From: Evansella halocellulosilytica
GTDB taxonomy: Bacteria > Bacillota > Bacilli > Bacillales > Salisediminibacteriaceae
NCBI RefSeq assembly: GCF_002335745.1
Contig: NZ_NIST01000001.1
Coordinates: forward strand, 5,233,525 to 5,297,524
DNA: 64,000 nt
Direction: 5' to 3'
Shown: positions 26,695 to 35,542 of the stretch, piece after piece
Numbering within the stretch: position 1 is the stretch's first letter
Layout: each line of letters begins with the position of its first letter
Translations under genes and position numbers: made by a program
The notes under the pieces: model-generated
The model's input: the letters and a program-made list of their open reading frames with translations, nothing else
The model's database searches: none
Told to the model about the DNA's origin: nothing

Positions 26695-28218
26695 ATGGAT
26701 ATAACCGCGCATCCGCTTACCGTCACAGTACTTATTTTATATTTAATATTGCTTGTTGCGATCGGAATCGTTTGTTCACGTAAAAGTTCCGGCGGCTTAA
26801 CAGATTTTTTCTTAGCAGGGAGAAATCTTAATAAATGGACTGTCGCATTCTCAGCAGTCAGTTCAGGAAGAAGTTCATGGCTTGTTTTAGGTGTTACAGG
26901 TACCGCTTATCTCACGGGACTCAATGCGGTCTGGGCTGTAGCTGGATACATAACAGTTGAAGTTTTTATGTTTTTCTTCGTTGCTAAAAGATTTCGGACA
27001 TTTAGTGAAAAAACAGGAAGTATTACGATACCAGATATATTTGAAAGTCGTTTAGGTGATCCATGGAAAATTGTCCGTCTCGTCAGTTCATTAATCATTC
27101 TATTTTTCATGGTCGCTTATGTTGGAAGTCAATTAGTCGGGGGAGCGACAGCATTTTCCGGAGCATTAGGAGTCTCAAGTACACAAGGAATGTGGCTAAC
27201 AGCAGCAATTATTTTCCTCTATACGATTTTAGGAGGATTTCATGCTGTAAGTAAAACGGATGTTATGCAAATTTTATTTATGTTTTTCTCTCTTGTCCTT
27301 TTACCTATCGTTGCCTTAATTCAACTTGGCGGCTTTGAGCCTGTCCTAAACACGATGCATACAGAAGGTGGCGGATTCACAAGCCCCTTTGCTTTTGCAT
27401 TCGGTGCCATCATCGGGTTACTCGGAATCGGTTTTGGAAGCCCCGGTAATCCTCATATTGTCGTCCGTTATATGAGTTTAAAAAACGTTAAGGAAATGCG
27501 ACAAGCAGCACTAATCGCAACAATTTGGAATGTCATTATGGGTTGGGGAGCCGTGATGGTCGGTTTAATCGGTCGTGCATATTTCCCAAGTGTTGACAGG
27601 CTCCCAGGAGAAAACAATGAGCAAATTTTCACGTCATTAGGTGCTGAAGTGATGAACCCATTTTTTGCAGGGATCTTACTTGTCGCTGTCCTCGCAGCGA
27701 TTATGAGCAGTGCAGACAGTCAGCTTTTAGTCGGATCAAGTGCTGTTGTTCGTGATATTGTAGACAAAATTTTTGCAAGAGGAAAAGAAATTCCGCAACA
27801 TCGCCTCGTCTTGTACAGTAGGATTACAATTGTCATTATTATGGGTCTATCCATTTGGTTAGCATCCACAGCTGAAGCATTTGTCTTTTGGATGGTACTC
27901 TTTGCATTTGGCGGTCTTGGAGCGTGTTTCGGGCCTGCCCTCATCCTGTCATTTTATTGGAAAGGGTTATCTAGGACAGGAGTTCTCACAGGTATGATAA
28001 CAGGGTTGCTTACAGTTATCATGGTTGCTGAACAGCCTGAATGGACATACCAATTTATCGATGTTCACGAATTTTTGAACTCATACTTTTTCGGTATCAC
28101 CTATGAAGCAGTCCCAGGATTCATAGTCGCGACCTTTTTCACTGTCGTCGTCAGTCTCTTTACGAAAAAGCCAGAAAATGCCTCTGACCTTATTGACGAC
28201 TTGAATAAAGCAAGCTAA
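26695..28218 (+). CDS. putP: Sodium:solute symporter, PutP-like
   Basis: A 507-aa membrane protein of the SSS family with about 13 hydrophobic helices. Family marks: DFFLAGRNLNKWTVAFSAVS (TM2), GSPGNPHIVVRYMSLK, and AAIMSSADSQLLVGSSAVVRD in the Na+-binding TM8/9 region. The best overall resemblance is to Na+/proline symporters, so proline uptake, useful for osmoprotection, is likely; another substrate is possible. GGAGGAG precedes the ATG. A tiny membrane protein gene precedes it. Confidence 0.85.
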   Translation: MDITAHPLTVTVLILYLILLVAIGIVCSRKSSGGLTDFFLAGRNLNKWTVAFSAVSSGRSSWLVLGVTGTAYLTGLNAVWAVAGYITVEVFMFFFVAKRFRTFSEKTGSITIPDIFESRLGDPWKIVRLVSSLIILFFMVAYVGSQLVGGATAFSGALGVSSTQGMWLTAAIIFLYTILGGFHAVSKTDVMQILFMFFSLVLLPIVALIQLGGFEPVLNTMHTEGGGFTSPFAFAFGAIIGLLGIGFGSPGNPHIVVRYMSLKNVKEMRQAALIATIWNVIMGWGAVMVGLIGRAYFPSVDRLPGENNEQIFTSLGAEVMNPFFAGILLVAVLAAIMSSADSQLLVGSSAVVRDIVDKIFARGKEIPQHRLVLYSRITIVIIMGLSIWLASTAEAFVFWMVLFAFGGLGACFGPALILSFYWKGLSRTGVLTGMITGLLTVIMVAEQPEWTYQFIDVHEFLNSYFFGITYEAVPGFIVATFFTVVVSLFTKKPENASDLIDDLNKAS

Positions 28219-28233
28219 CAAACTCCAAATGTA

Positions 28234-28268
28234 AAAACCATCCAAGTGCCTGGCACCTGGATGGTTTT
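28234..28268. repeat. CCTGG-core palindrome H10, putP terminator
   Basis: 17-bp arms with one mismatch (AAAACCATCCAAGTGCC / GGCACCTGGATGGTTTT) around T28251, between converging genes and suited to stop both. Confidence 0.85.
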
Positions 28269-28294
28269 GGTATTCCTTTACGATGGGATGTTGC

Positions 28295-28690
28295 TTATTG
28301 ATCCTTTTGCTCGCGTTCAACGACATTTCGCTCAACAAACTGCTTCCACTTTTGCATTTGAGGAACGATCTTTTCGTGAATAAATTGCATTCTTTCTTTA
28401 ACATCTGTGCACGTTTCTTCTATTGTTATCGATGCTTTTACTGATTCCTGAAAATTACTTAACGCTTGCATCGCCACGTCATCTCCTCCGAAAACAGATA
28501 ACATCGTCATATTTTCCTCATTATACGAAATAAGTCCTGTCATCACACTTTTGATCAGCCGGTCTCCAATATCAATGTCATCTTGTATATAGCATTCACT
28601 CACATATTGAACAGCAGACTCAACCTCACGGAGGAGCTCCATATAATTTGCTAAAAACTGACGTTGTGCCTCAGACAAACGCTCTGACAT
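28295..28690 (-). CDS. Unknown helical protein at the end of the flagellar block
   Basis: A 131-aa protein, MSERLSEAQRQFLANYMELL at the start, no membrane segment or signal peptide. It is rich in Glu, Met and Gln and predicted to be all-helical, with two cysteines (SECYIQ, EETCTD). Size and character recall flagellar chaperones such as FliT or FliS, but no motif decides it. It lies downstream of fliS on the same strand with a 346-bp gap. Function unknown. Confidence 0.75.
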   Translation of the reverse strand: MSERLSEAQRQFLANYMELLREVESAVQYVSECYIQDDIDIGDRLIKSVMTGLISYNEENMTMLSVFGGDDVAMQALSNFQESVKASITIEETCTDVKERMQFIHEKIVPQMQKWKQFVERNVVEREQKDQ

Positions 28691-28859
28691 TAACCAAACA
28701 CCCTTTCAAAATGAGAAGTCTTTCTTCTCTCCATTTTAACAACAGAAGGATGACGTTGCTAACTCTCGTCTTTTTTATCAAAGTCTTCATAACTCTCGAT
28801 TTCCCCGTAACTTCTTTCCGTTTCTCCTTAATACCTGTCTTCACAAAAACAAAACTTAG

Positions 28860-28956
28860 CCTATCGTTAAAGAGGTTTTCTGAAATGAATTATGCTTTCC
28901 TAGAAATCTTATACTATCGCAAATGCCCACTTAACGTTATACGATCATCCATAGGT
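28860..28956. repeat. Short dispersed repeat, copy 3
   Basis: Contains TAGAAATCTTATACTATCGC and TTATACGATCATCCATAGGT, in the gene-free stretch 28691-29036 between fliS and the unknown gene. Confidence 0.6.
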
Positions 28957-29036
28957 AGAAATAAAAAAGGTAAAGAACCTGATTACCGGAACTTTACTTT
29001 TTCATATACGATATTCATTTTTAAATTTAAGATACG

Positions 29037-29468
29037 CTAACGACTTGCTCTAGCATTCGCTGTTTGTTGACCACCAATGCCTCCACCATGACGCTGCTGA
29101 CGATCTATTTTAATTACTTCTTTCCATGTATCGCGAAAATCAACCACAAACTGCTCCGCTTCCTTTAAAGCCTTTTTGTCATTATTCGTATTAGCTTCGA
29201 CTAATCGATTAAGTATAAAGTCATACATTTGCATCATATTCTGAGCAACTTGAACATCTGTTTTTAATGTTACCATCAGCTCTCGAATAATATTTTGTGC
29301 TTTAATTAAATTCGTATTTTTGTCCTCAATGTTCTTTTCATCAATTGCCTTCTCCGCACGTTTTATAAACTTCAAACAACCATCGTAAAGCATTAACGTT
29401 AGTTCTCCCGGGGATTTTGTTTCAATTGATTTTTGTTGATAATTTGCATACGGGTTATTGACAGCCAT
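29037..29468 (-). CDS. fliS: Flagellin chaperone FliS
   Basis: A 143-aa cytosolic helical-bundle chaperone that binds the C-terminus of flagellin and hands it to the export machine. Family start MAVNNPYANYQQKSIETKSP and GELTLMLYDGCLKFIKRA are plain. AAAGGGTG precedes ATG 29468. The C-terminus is glycine-rich (GGGIGGQQTANARASR), longer than in B. subtilis. Genes flaG, fliT and two fliD lie upstream on the same strand. Confidence 0.94.
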   Translation of the reverse strand: MAVNNPYANYQQKSIETKSPGELTLMLYDGCLKFIKRAEKAIDEKNIEDKNTNLIKAQNIIRELMVTLKTDVQVAQNMMQMYDFILNRLVEANTNNDKKALKEAEQFVVDFRDTWKEVIKIDRQQRHGGGIGGQQTANARASR

Positions 29469-29713
29469 ATCCACTACACCCTTTCTATTCAATAAAGCTA
29501 TGATGGAGGCTATCCACATAGCATATCATACCATGAACAGCAGCCAGCTTCGACAAAATACTACTAGTTTGATTATCATAGTCCTCTATTACTAATATCG
29601 TCCTAGGAATATCATTGTTTAATGGTCTACAAGAAAAAAATGTCCCTATTAATTTTTTTAATACATACACGTACCTACTAATTTGTAAAAATAAAGCAAC
29701 TCCATATTAATAA

Positions 29714-29756
29714 AAAAACAAAAGAACACGACCATTCACCGCATTCTTTTGTTTTT
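29714..29756 (-). terminator. flaG terminator
   Basis: AAAAACAAAAGAA / TTCTTTTGTTTTT stem directly after the flaG stop, so fliS is probably transcribed separately or by read-through. Confidence 0.75.
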
Positions 29757-29759
29757 CTA

Positions 29760-30149
29760 CTAAATTTTTTCATCGATAATTATTCCTGCAAATTCAAGCA
29801 TTGAAGAGATCATATCGAGGAACTCTTCAGGAGGAATTTCTTTGACTACCTCTTCTGTTTGCTGATCAATGACTTTTACCATCGTCCGATCAAGCACTTC
29901 ATGCTTCTCAAAATGCAAAGACGTACGGCGAAACATAGTTAAATCATTCATTGATTCCACTGCATGATCCAACTCATCCAGTGTCCATTCTCTCCCGCTT
30001 ACGCGTGACTCATGCTCAGCTAACCTTGAAGAAGTCTCCACACTTCCTTGTGCCTCGACATTTCTTCGATCTTGGCTAGGGCTTCGTTCAGATTTTACTT
30101 GATTGAACAAATCACCTACCGAAATTGAGCCCAATGACTTCACTTCCAT
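29760..30149 (-). CDS. flaG: Flagellar protein FlaG
   Basis: A 129-aa protein. The N-terminal half is variable and polar; the conserved C-terminal half (LHFEKHEVLDRTMVKVIDQQ, EVVKEIPPEEFLDMISSMLE) is the FlaG domain. FlaG affects filament length and cap function by unclear means. ATG 30149 follows GGGAGTG. It lies between fliT and fliS; a sigma-D-like promoter is seen upstream. Confidence 0.92.
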   Translation of the reverse strand: MEVKSLGSISVGDLFNQVKSERSPSQDRRNVEAQGSVETSSRLAEHESRVSGREWTLDELDHAVESMNDLTMFRRTSLHFEKHEVLDRTMVKVIDQQTEEVVKEIPPEEFLDMISSMLEFAGIIIDEKI

Positions 30150-30183
30150 GTGTATCACTCCCACTCATTATCGTTCATTCTTT

Positions 30184-30209
30184 ATATCGTCTGAAAGAAT
30201 TCTTTTTTA
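30184..30209 (-). promoter_or_regulatory. Candidate sigma-D promoter of flaG
   Basis: On the minus strand TAAA, 14 nt, GACGATAT, near the consensus TAAA-N15-GCCGATAT, about 35 bp before the flaG start. Confidence 0.55.
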
Positions 30210-30267
30210 AGCATTCGAAATAAATTAATCCAATTGTCATGAAACTATAGTCAACACCGTTGAGTCA

Positions 30268-30627
30268 TTATTTTTTCGAATCAAAAAAGATTCCATCAAC
30301 AGTCGGTCCTGCATAAGGGGTTTCATACTTCTTTCCTGTTTTCTTTCTTTTTTTCAAATCATTTAAGTCCATCTGAATCGTCCCTTTTGCAGCAGCAAGC
30401 TGCTCATTAATTGTATGATTCATTTTGATCAATTCTTGAACAATCTGTTCTTCTGGACTGTTTTGATTTGGACGTTGAACATGTTCCATCAATTGCGCAC
30501 GTTCTGTTAAATATGAGTTGATCACTTCAATGTATTCTTCACGTCCTTCATCTTTCGGAAACGGCTTTTGTAAATGATCATATAATGCCTTCGTCACCTT
30601 ATAGATGTCCTTTAAACCGTTTGCCAT
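30268..30627 (-). CDS. fliT: Flagellar cap chaperone FliT
   Basis: A 119-aa small helical chaperone for FliD. The family C-terminus (KYETPYAGPTVDGIFFDSKK) is diagnostic of the Bacillus type. GGAGG lies 6 nt before ATG 30627; the frame extends upstream to 30687 without a ribosome site. It follows fliD on the same strand and was probably co-transcribed with it. Confidence 0.9.
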   Translation of the reverse strand: MANGLKDIYKVTKALYDHLQKPFPKDEGREEYIEVINSYLTERAQLMEHVQRPNQNSPEEQIVQELIKMNHTINEQLAAAKGTIQMDLNDLKKRKKTGKKYETPYAGPTVDGIFFDSKK

Positions 30628-30838
30628 GTTTAGCCTCCATTCAACATATGTGTAAAAGGGTTGTCCTAAAAGGACCTTTGAGGACAACCTTCATTTTATA
30701 CTCTAATAAAATTCGTTAACGCAACCGCCGTGCGCTCTTTCGAGTCATGATGATTTTTATATGACATACAAACCACTATAGGAGAAACAAGTTGGGATAA
30801 GTTGAATTCCAGCCCATTTTATCTTTGTATTATACGAA

Positions 30839-32857
30839 TTAAAACCCGCTGTACAATTGAGCAAACAATGATTCCGCTTGTGCATTCGCTTGTGCGACTG
30901 CTTTTTCCATAGCAGTAAACTGCGCCCAATAGCGCTGTTCGACTTGCTGCATACGACGTTCAAAATTACTAATCCGATCCTCTATACGGTCCATTTCACG
31001 ACCGATTGTAAACTGGTGGTTTAAGTTTCGACCGCGCATTCCACCAGCTGTTTGCGAGATTTGATCAATCAAGCCATTCGCACTTTCACGAACACGCCGA
31101 GCAACACCTTGTTCCCCGTACTCACCGTCACCAGCAAAAATCTGATAAACCGCCTCTGAGTCATTTTCTATTGCTGCTCTCAGCTTGTCTTCATCAACCT
31201 CTAGTTTTCCACCGTCCCGGTAATTACTAGTCGTCGTAATCCCTATTGAAGATAAATGATTATATTCTGAATCAAAACCTAAATCAACAGTCGCATACAT
31301 ATCCATTCTAAACCTGTCAAACCCGCTTCTTAACGTGCGATCATTTCGAAGCATTCCACTCATAGCTTTTTCTTCCCACAGCTCAATCTCTCGATCACTC
31401 ATGGCATTCCGTTCATCAGCTGTTAATGGGCGATAATCCCGATAAAGATCTTCACCAAGCTTGCCATTTACAAAGTCAACTAATTCATTATACTCTTCAA
31501 CGAAACCGAGAATCGTTTCCATAATTGCGTCAACATCCGTTTTGGCACTAATCGTGATAGTATCTTCCCCTTCTGCAAACGTTCCTTGTAATGTCATCGT
31601 CACACCATTCATCGTAAACGTATTCGAACGGCGTTCGGTTTCTAATCCATTTACGGTAAATTTCGCGTTTTCTCCGGCACGTTCATTATCACTATTTAAA
31701 TGAAAACCATCGGTAAAAAGCGCTCCAGCAAAAGTAATTTCCGCTCCATACTCCGGAGGCTGTATCCCTTCAATGACATTCGGGTTAAACCTTCCAGTAT
31801 CTGTCCGAATGACCGATATTTTATCTGAAAACTCATCATAAAAAACATTGATTCCTGTATTAGAGTCATTCATTTGCTTAATGACATCATTCATCGATTG
31901 ATCAGCTGTAAAAACGAAATGATCGGTTACAGCTTCACCTGCTTCATTATAAGTCGTAATGCTCGAAGTTGTATAATTTTGCTGGTATGTAACCGCTACT
32001 TCACCTTCTGTTCCTTCTGCAAACCTCAGTGCACCTGTTTCTGCATTTACAAAAACTTGACCAGCACTTAATTCAGCGGAAGAGTCTGTTACGACTTCAA
32101 AAGCATTACCACTGACGGTTATTTCTAACGAATCTATATGAATTCCTCTTTTATCAAGTCGCACACTTCCATTTTCTTCATCAAGTGTAAACGTTTCTGT
32201 CTGATTTTCGGAAAAATAGGTTACTCCTACTTTTTCATTTGTCCTTAAATTCTTACCGAATTGCAACGTACCATCTTCATTTACTAACACATTGTTTTCG
32301 CCTAGTTCCCCTTCATCGGTAACGACTTCCAAGGCCACACCATTGACTGTAACAATGGCTGAGGCAGGATCATTAATATTCGTTTCCAAAGAAATTGAAT
32401 CGGTTACTGAACCAATTGTGATCTCTTCTTTATTCACAATTCCTTGTTCCCAATAGTCGTTTGCAAAGCTTTGTGTATGCAATGCCTTCGACGTCTCTAT
32501 TTTTTCTCCAGAACTAATTGCATTTGTACTTGCGTTTGATGCTGCGGTTGCTAAGCTCTTAACCTCACTAATTCTGAACGTTCCGCCACTTGCATTTGAA
32601 GTAGCGGTCGCAGTAACGAGCTGTTCATTTGAACTGGAAGCTTGTTGGGTCATCATATTTGAGCGCCTAAGTACTGTATCAAATATATTTGTACGAAATT
32701 GATCTAGCATCATATTAATTGCCCGATATTCCTCCATTCGCCATTCGAGCAATTGCTGATCTTGCTTCATACGATCCATCGGCATCCGTTCCGCCCGCAT
32801 CAAATCCTGTACCATCTGATTAATATCCATTCCCGTGGCAAAGCCTGAAAGTCTCAC
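30839..32857 (-). CDS. fliD: Flagellar filament cap FliD, paralogue 1 (long)
   Basis: A 672-aa cap protein that folds exported flagellin onto the filament tip. The FliD N-domain (MRLSGFATGMDINQMVQDLM) and C-domain (NFERRMQQVEQRYWAQFTAM ...) are conserved. Between them it carries an extra segment of about 150 residues absent from paralogue 2, made of two related units near residues 168-217 and 245-293 (VTVNG..LEVVTD / ITVSG..FEVVTD). Start is GTG 32857, 9 nt after AAGGAG. A sigma-D promoter lies upstream (32926-32952). fliT follows. Confidence 0.93.
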   Translation of the reverse strand: MRLSGFATGMDINQMVQDLMRAERMPMDRMKQDQQLLEWRMEEYRAINMMLDQFRTNIFDTVLRRSNMMTQQASSSNEQLVTATATSNASGGTFRISEVKSLATAASNASTNAISSGEKIETSKALHTQSFANDYWEQGIVNKEEITIGSVTDSISLETNINDPASAIVTVNGVALEVVTDEGELGENNVLVNEDGTLQFGKNLRTNEKVGVTYFSENQTETFTLDEENGSVRLDKRGIHIDSLEITVSGNAFEVVTDSSAELSAGQVFVNAETGALRFAEGTEGEVAVTYQQNYTTSSITTYNEAGEAVTDHFVFTADQSMNDVIKQMNDSNTGINVFYDEFSDKISVIRTDTGRFNPNVIEGIQPPEYGAEITFAGALFTDGFHLNSDNERAGENAKFTVNGLETERRSNTFTMNGVTMTLQGTFAEGEDTITISAKTDVDAIMETILGFVEEYNELVDFVNGKLGEDLYRDYRPLTADERNAMSDREIELWEEKAMSGMLRNDRTLRSGFDRFRMDMYATVDLGFDSEYNHLSSIGITTTSNYRDGGKLEVDEDKLRAAIENDSEAVYQIFAGDGEYGEQGVARRVRESANGLIDQISQTAGGMRGRNLNHQFTIGREMDRIEDRISNFERRMQQVEQRYWAQFTAMEKAVAQANAQAESLFAQLYSGF

Positions 32858-32925
32858 CTTTCACCACTCCTTATCCTTTATTCTGTTGTCTATCCAGTTT
32901 TTAAAACACTATTTATCTATTATTT

Positions 32926-32952
32926 ATATCGGACAGGCAGGAGCGTTTTTTA
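32926..32952 (-). promoter_or_regulatory. Sigma-D promoter of fliD paralogue 1
   Basis: On the minus strand TAAA-N15-TCCGATAT, one base from the sigma-D consensus and with the same spacing as the hag promoter at 62654. Confidence 0.8.
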
Positions 32953-33156
32953 AGGAAATTTGGAGGAATATGAAGGAAGTTTGGACTTTACGACTATTTT
33001 TCACAATAATAACTGTCCTCACGTAAAACGGGCAAGTGTCATTTCGCCTTATAAGGGCACTTTACCACGAGAGTGCCTTAAGAGATCTTATTAATTTGGT
33101 TCCTTACCAAAAGTATTTTGAGGACATCCCATTTATATTCAAATAGAATTCGAAAT

Positions 33157-33315
33157 CGCTATAGGCGGACGCTTTCACTCCAGAGCACAAGTGCACCATC
33201 TACTCGTGCTGCACTTCGTTTGCATTCGTATTGTAAAGAATTTTTCAGCAAGCGAATAGTTTGTGCCTTGAAACTAGTGCAAGTTAGCGATTCTAACATC
33301 TATAGGATTACATTC
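33157..33315. repeat. Diverged repeat patches between the fliD genes
   Basis: The 520-bp gap between the fliD genes has no ORF. It holds CTATAGGCGGACGCTTTCAC, like a common Bacillus dispersed repeat, and near 33268-33315 a diverged copy of the short repeat (AAACTAGTGCAAGTTAGC, ATCTATAGG). Confidence 0.4.
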
Positions 33316-33332
33316 TAATCATAAAATCTAAA

Positions 33333-33362
33333 AATGGATGCACCCTTATGAGTACATCCATT
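33333..33362 (-). terminator. Terminator of fliD paralogue 2
   Basis: AATGGATG / CATCCATT stem followed on the minus strand by TTTTAGATTTT. Confidence 0.8.
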
Positions 33363-33375
33363 CTGCGAAACGACT

Positions 33376-34929
33376 TTACATCATTTGTCCGCCGCCCATG
33401 CCGCCGCCAAGTGACATTAGCTGTTCTGCCTGCGCATTCGCTTCTGCCATTGCTTGCTCCATCGCAGTAAACTGAGCCCAGTATCGTTGCTCCACTTGCT
33501 GCATACGCCGTTCGAAATTCGTAATTCGGTCTTGCGCTTGATCAATTTCCCTTCCGATAGAAAATTGCTGATTAGAAGCCATTTCAGAGCGACCGGCACG
33601 TTCAGAAATCATATCAATTTGACCGGATAGCGTATCACGGATTCGCCTTGCAATCCCTTGTTCTTCATATTCATCCCCATCTGCTGCAAACATTTGATAA
33701 ACAGATTCTGGATCTTCTTCTATTGCTGACCGGAGCTTGTCCTCGTCAACGACAAGTCGACCGCGATCTTGATATACTTCACTCGTCGTAATTCCTAACT
33801 CTGTGATCAATTCAAACGTTTGGTTCGGGTCACCAGAGTCCACTGTCCCATAGAAGTCTTGCCGCATTTGGTCTAATGCCCCTGTTAGTAAACGGTCATT
33901 TCTTACTAACCCGCTATTCGCTCGTTCTTCCCACAATTCTATTTCATGCTCTGACATCTCTCTCCGCTGCTCATCGGTTAACGGCGCATAATCACGATGG
34001 TATTCTTCAGAGACTTTTCCGTCGACCATTTCAATTAGTTCATTATATTCATCAACAAACTCCATCACAGTATCAAAAATATCTTCCGTATTGTTCGAGA
34101 CTTCTAACGTAACAGGGGTATCGAACGTATTGTTGAGCGAAATATTTAATCCATCTATTTCGAACTGATTACTTCTTCTTTCCATATCTGATAATCCATT
34201 CAAAGTGAATTGGGCATTTTGTGCATCCACTTCATTTTCTTCATTTAAATGTAACGTATCTGTTAAAAAACTGCTGCCTTCGAAATTTAATTCCGGACCT
34301 TCTTCATTAAATACGCCCGTTTCTGTTCTTGATAATGACACTCTGCCACTTTGAGTGTCGTAATATGCTTGGACGCCTAATTCAGAACGGTTTAATGAAT
34401 CGAGAATATCGTTTAAGCTAGCCTCGTCGTCAAAAGTAAATGTCTCAGTTACTTCTTCCCCATTTTCATCATACGTCGTCATCGAAAATTCAATTTCTCC
34501 GTCTTCGTTCAAATCGAAATTTCCACCAAATGCGTCTTCTTGACCGATTAAACTATCATTTGGATCAAACTCAGCACCATCTTCAACAATACTCTCACCG
34601 CTGAAGTTATAAGCTGCTGTTGCTAGCTGGGTAACATCAGAGATCGTATACGTGCCATTTGTCGCACCAGCGGATGCCGTCCCGCTAACTAAGCTCTCAT
34701 TTGAAGAACTTACTTGCTTCGAATCCATGTTTGCACGACGCATAACTCCATCAAATGCATTATTTCGAAAATCCATAAATGCTCGATTTACTTCACGGTA
34801 TTCACCCATCTTTAATATTAGTTCCTGTTGATCCTGCTGCATTTTTTGCAACGGCTGACGCTCCGCTTGCATTAAATCGGACACCATTTGGTTAATATCC
34901 ATCCCCGAAGCAAAACCAGAAAGTCTCAT
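33376..34929 (-). CDS. fliD: Flagellar filament cap FliD, paralogue 2 (short)
   Basis: A 517-aa FliD homologue with the same N-domain start (MRLSGFASGMDINQMVSDLM) and C-domain (NFERRMQQVEQRYWAQFTAM) as paralogue 1 and a shorter variable middle. It ends in a Gly/Met tail (SLGGGMGGGQMM). AAAGGGTGG lies 6 nt before ATG 34929. It has its own terminator, so the pair are separately transcribed tandem duplicates. No sigma-D promoter was seen; a CCAGG palindrome (H11) lies in its leader. Confidence 0.92.
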   Translation of the reverse strand: MRLSGFASGMDINQMVSDLMQAERQPLQKMQQDQQELILKMGEYREVNRAFMDFRNNAFDGVMRRANMDSKQVSSSNESLVSGTASAGATNGTYTISDVTQLATAAYNFSGESIVEDGAEFDPNDSLIGQEDAFGGNFDLNEDGEIEFSMTTYDENGEEVTETFTFDDEASLNDILDSLNRSELGVQAYYDTQSGRVSLSRTETGVFNEEGPELNFEGSSFLTDTLHLNEENEVDAQNAQFTLNGLSDMERRSNQFEIDGLNISLNNTFDTPVTLEVSNNTEDIFDTVMEFVDEYNELIEMVDGKVSEEYHRDYAPLTDEQRREMSEHEIELWEERANSGLVRNDRLLTGALDQMRQDFYGTVDSGDPNQTFELITELGITTSEVYQDRGRLVVDEDKLRSAIEEDPESVYQMFAADGDEYEEQGIARRIRDTLSGQIDMISERAGRSEMASNQQFSIGREIDQAQDRITNFERRMQQVEQRYWAQFTAMEQAMAEANAQAEQLMSLGGGMGGGQMM

Positions 34930-34952
34930 TTGTACCACCCTTTTTTTGGAAG

Positions 34953-34965
34953 GTGCCAGGCACCT
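34953..34965. repeat. CCAGG-core palindrome H11 in the fliD2 leader
   Basis: GGTGCCAGGCACC, 24 bp upstream of the fliD2 start codon. Confidence 0.65.
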
Positions 34966-35542
34966 GGAATTTTATGTAACAAAATACTAAACCTAAAAAA
35001 TAAATAATGTATGAAAATAAAACAAAAAACAGAAAAAATCGCAGGATCGTTCCTACTCTTTTTTCTGTTTTTATTCATACACATCGATTATTCATTCTTA
35101 TGTTTATTATCGGCGAAACGTAGAAAAAGTTTAATTTTTTTATGTTTAAAAGTAGATTTTCATAGTTTTACATATTCCTTCTTTAATAATGCATTACTCG
35201 CTTTCTCATCTTCTACTGTTCTTTCGACAACTTTTGAAATTTTATTTCAATATTTAATAAATTTTATTGACTGTATAATTCACTCGGACTATAATTAACG
35301 ATAAACAGCGGTATATAGAAAGATTTTCTAGTACTCTCGTACATGACTAATTTTCCGAATTTTCAGTATTAAATACCTTTTTGCCCGGTTCAAACTTATG
35401 TTGCTTTATCGAATGATGGCTGACTTATCTCTTCCATATTCAGAGGTTTGCCCTACTTATTTTTTTGAAACCGTAAGAATAGTTCATGAATTCTTCTCTT
35501 ACGTTTCATATAAAAACGATGTAAAAAAGGGGGAAATTCGTT
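34966..35542. other. Gene-free AT-rich region, divergent promoters
   Basis: About 580 bp between fliD2 (minus) and the sugar-binding protein (plus). A long AAAAACAGAAAAAA ... TTTTTTCTGTTTTT stem lies near 35025-35073. A CGTAAGA ... TCTTACG inverted repeat near 35472-35502, just before the binding-protein gene, could be an operator. Confidence 0.4.

Noticed and set aside
35011-35298. A 95-aa hydrophobic ORF upstream of the sugar-binding protein
   Set aside because: It is Phe/Ser/Leu-rich from AT-rich DNA, starts inside a terminator-like stem and has no ribosome site.
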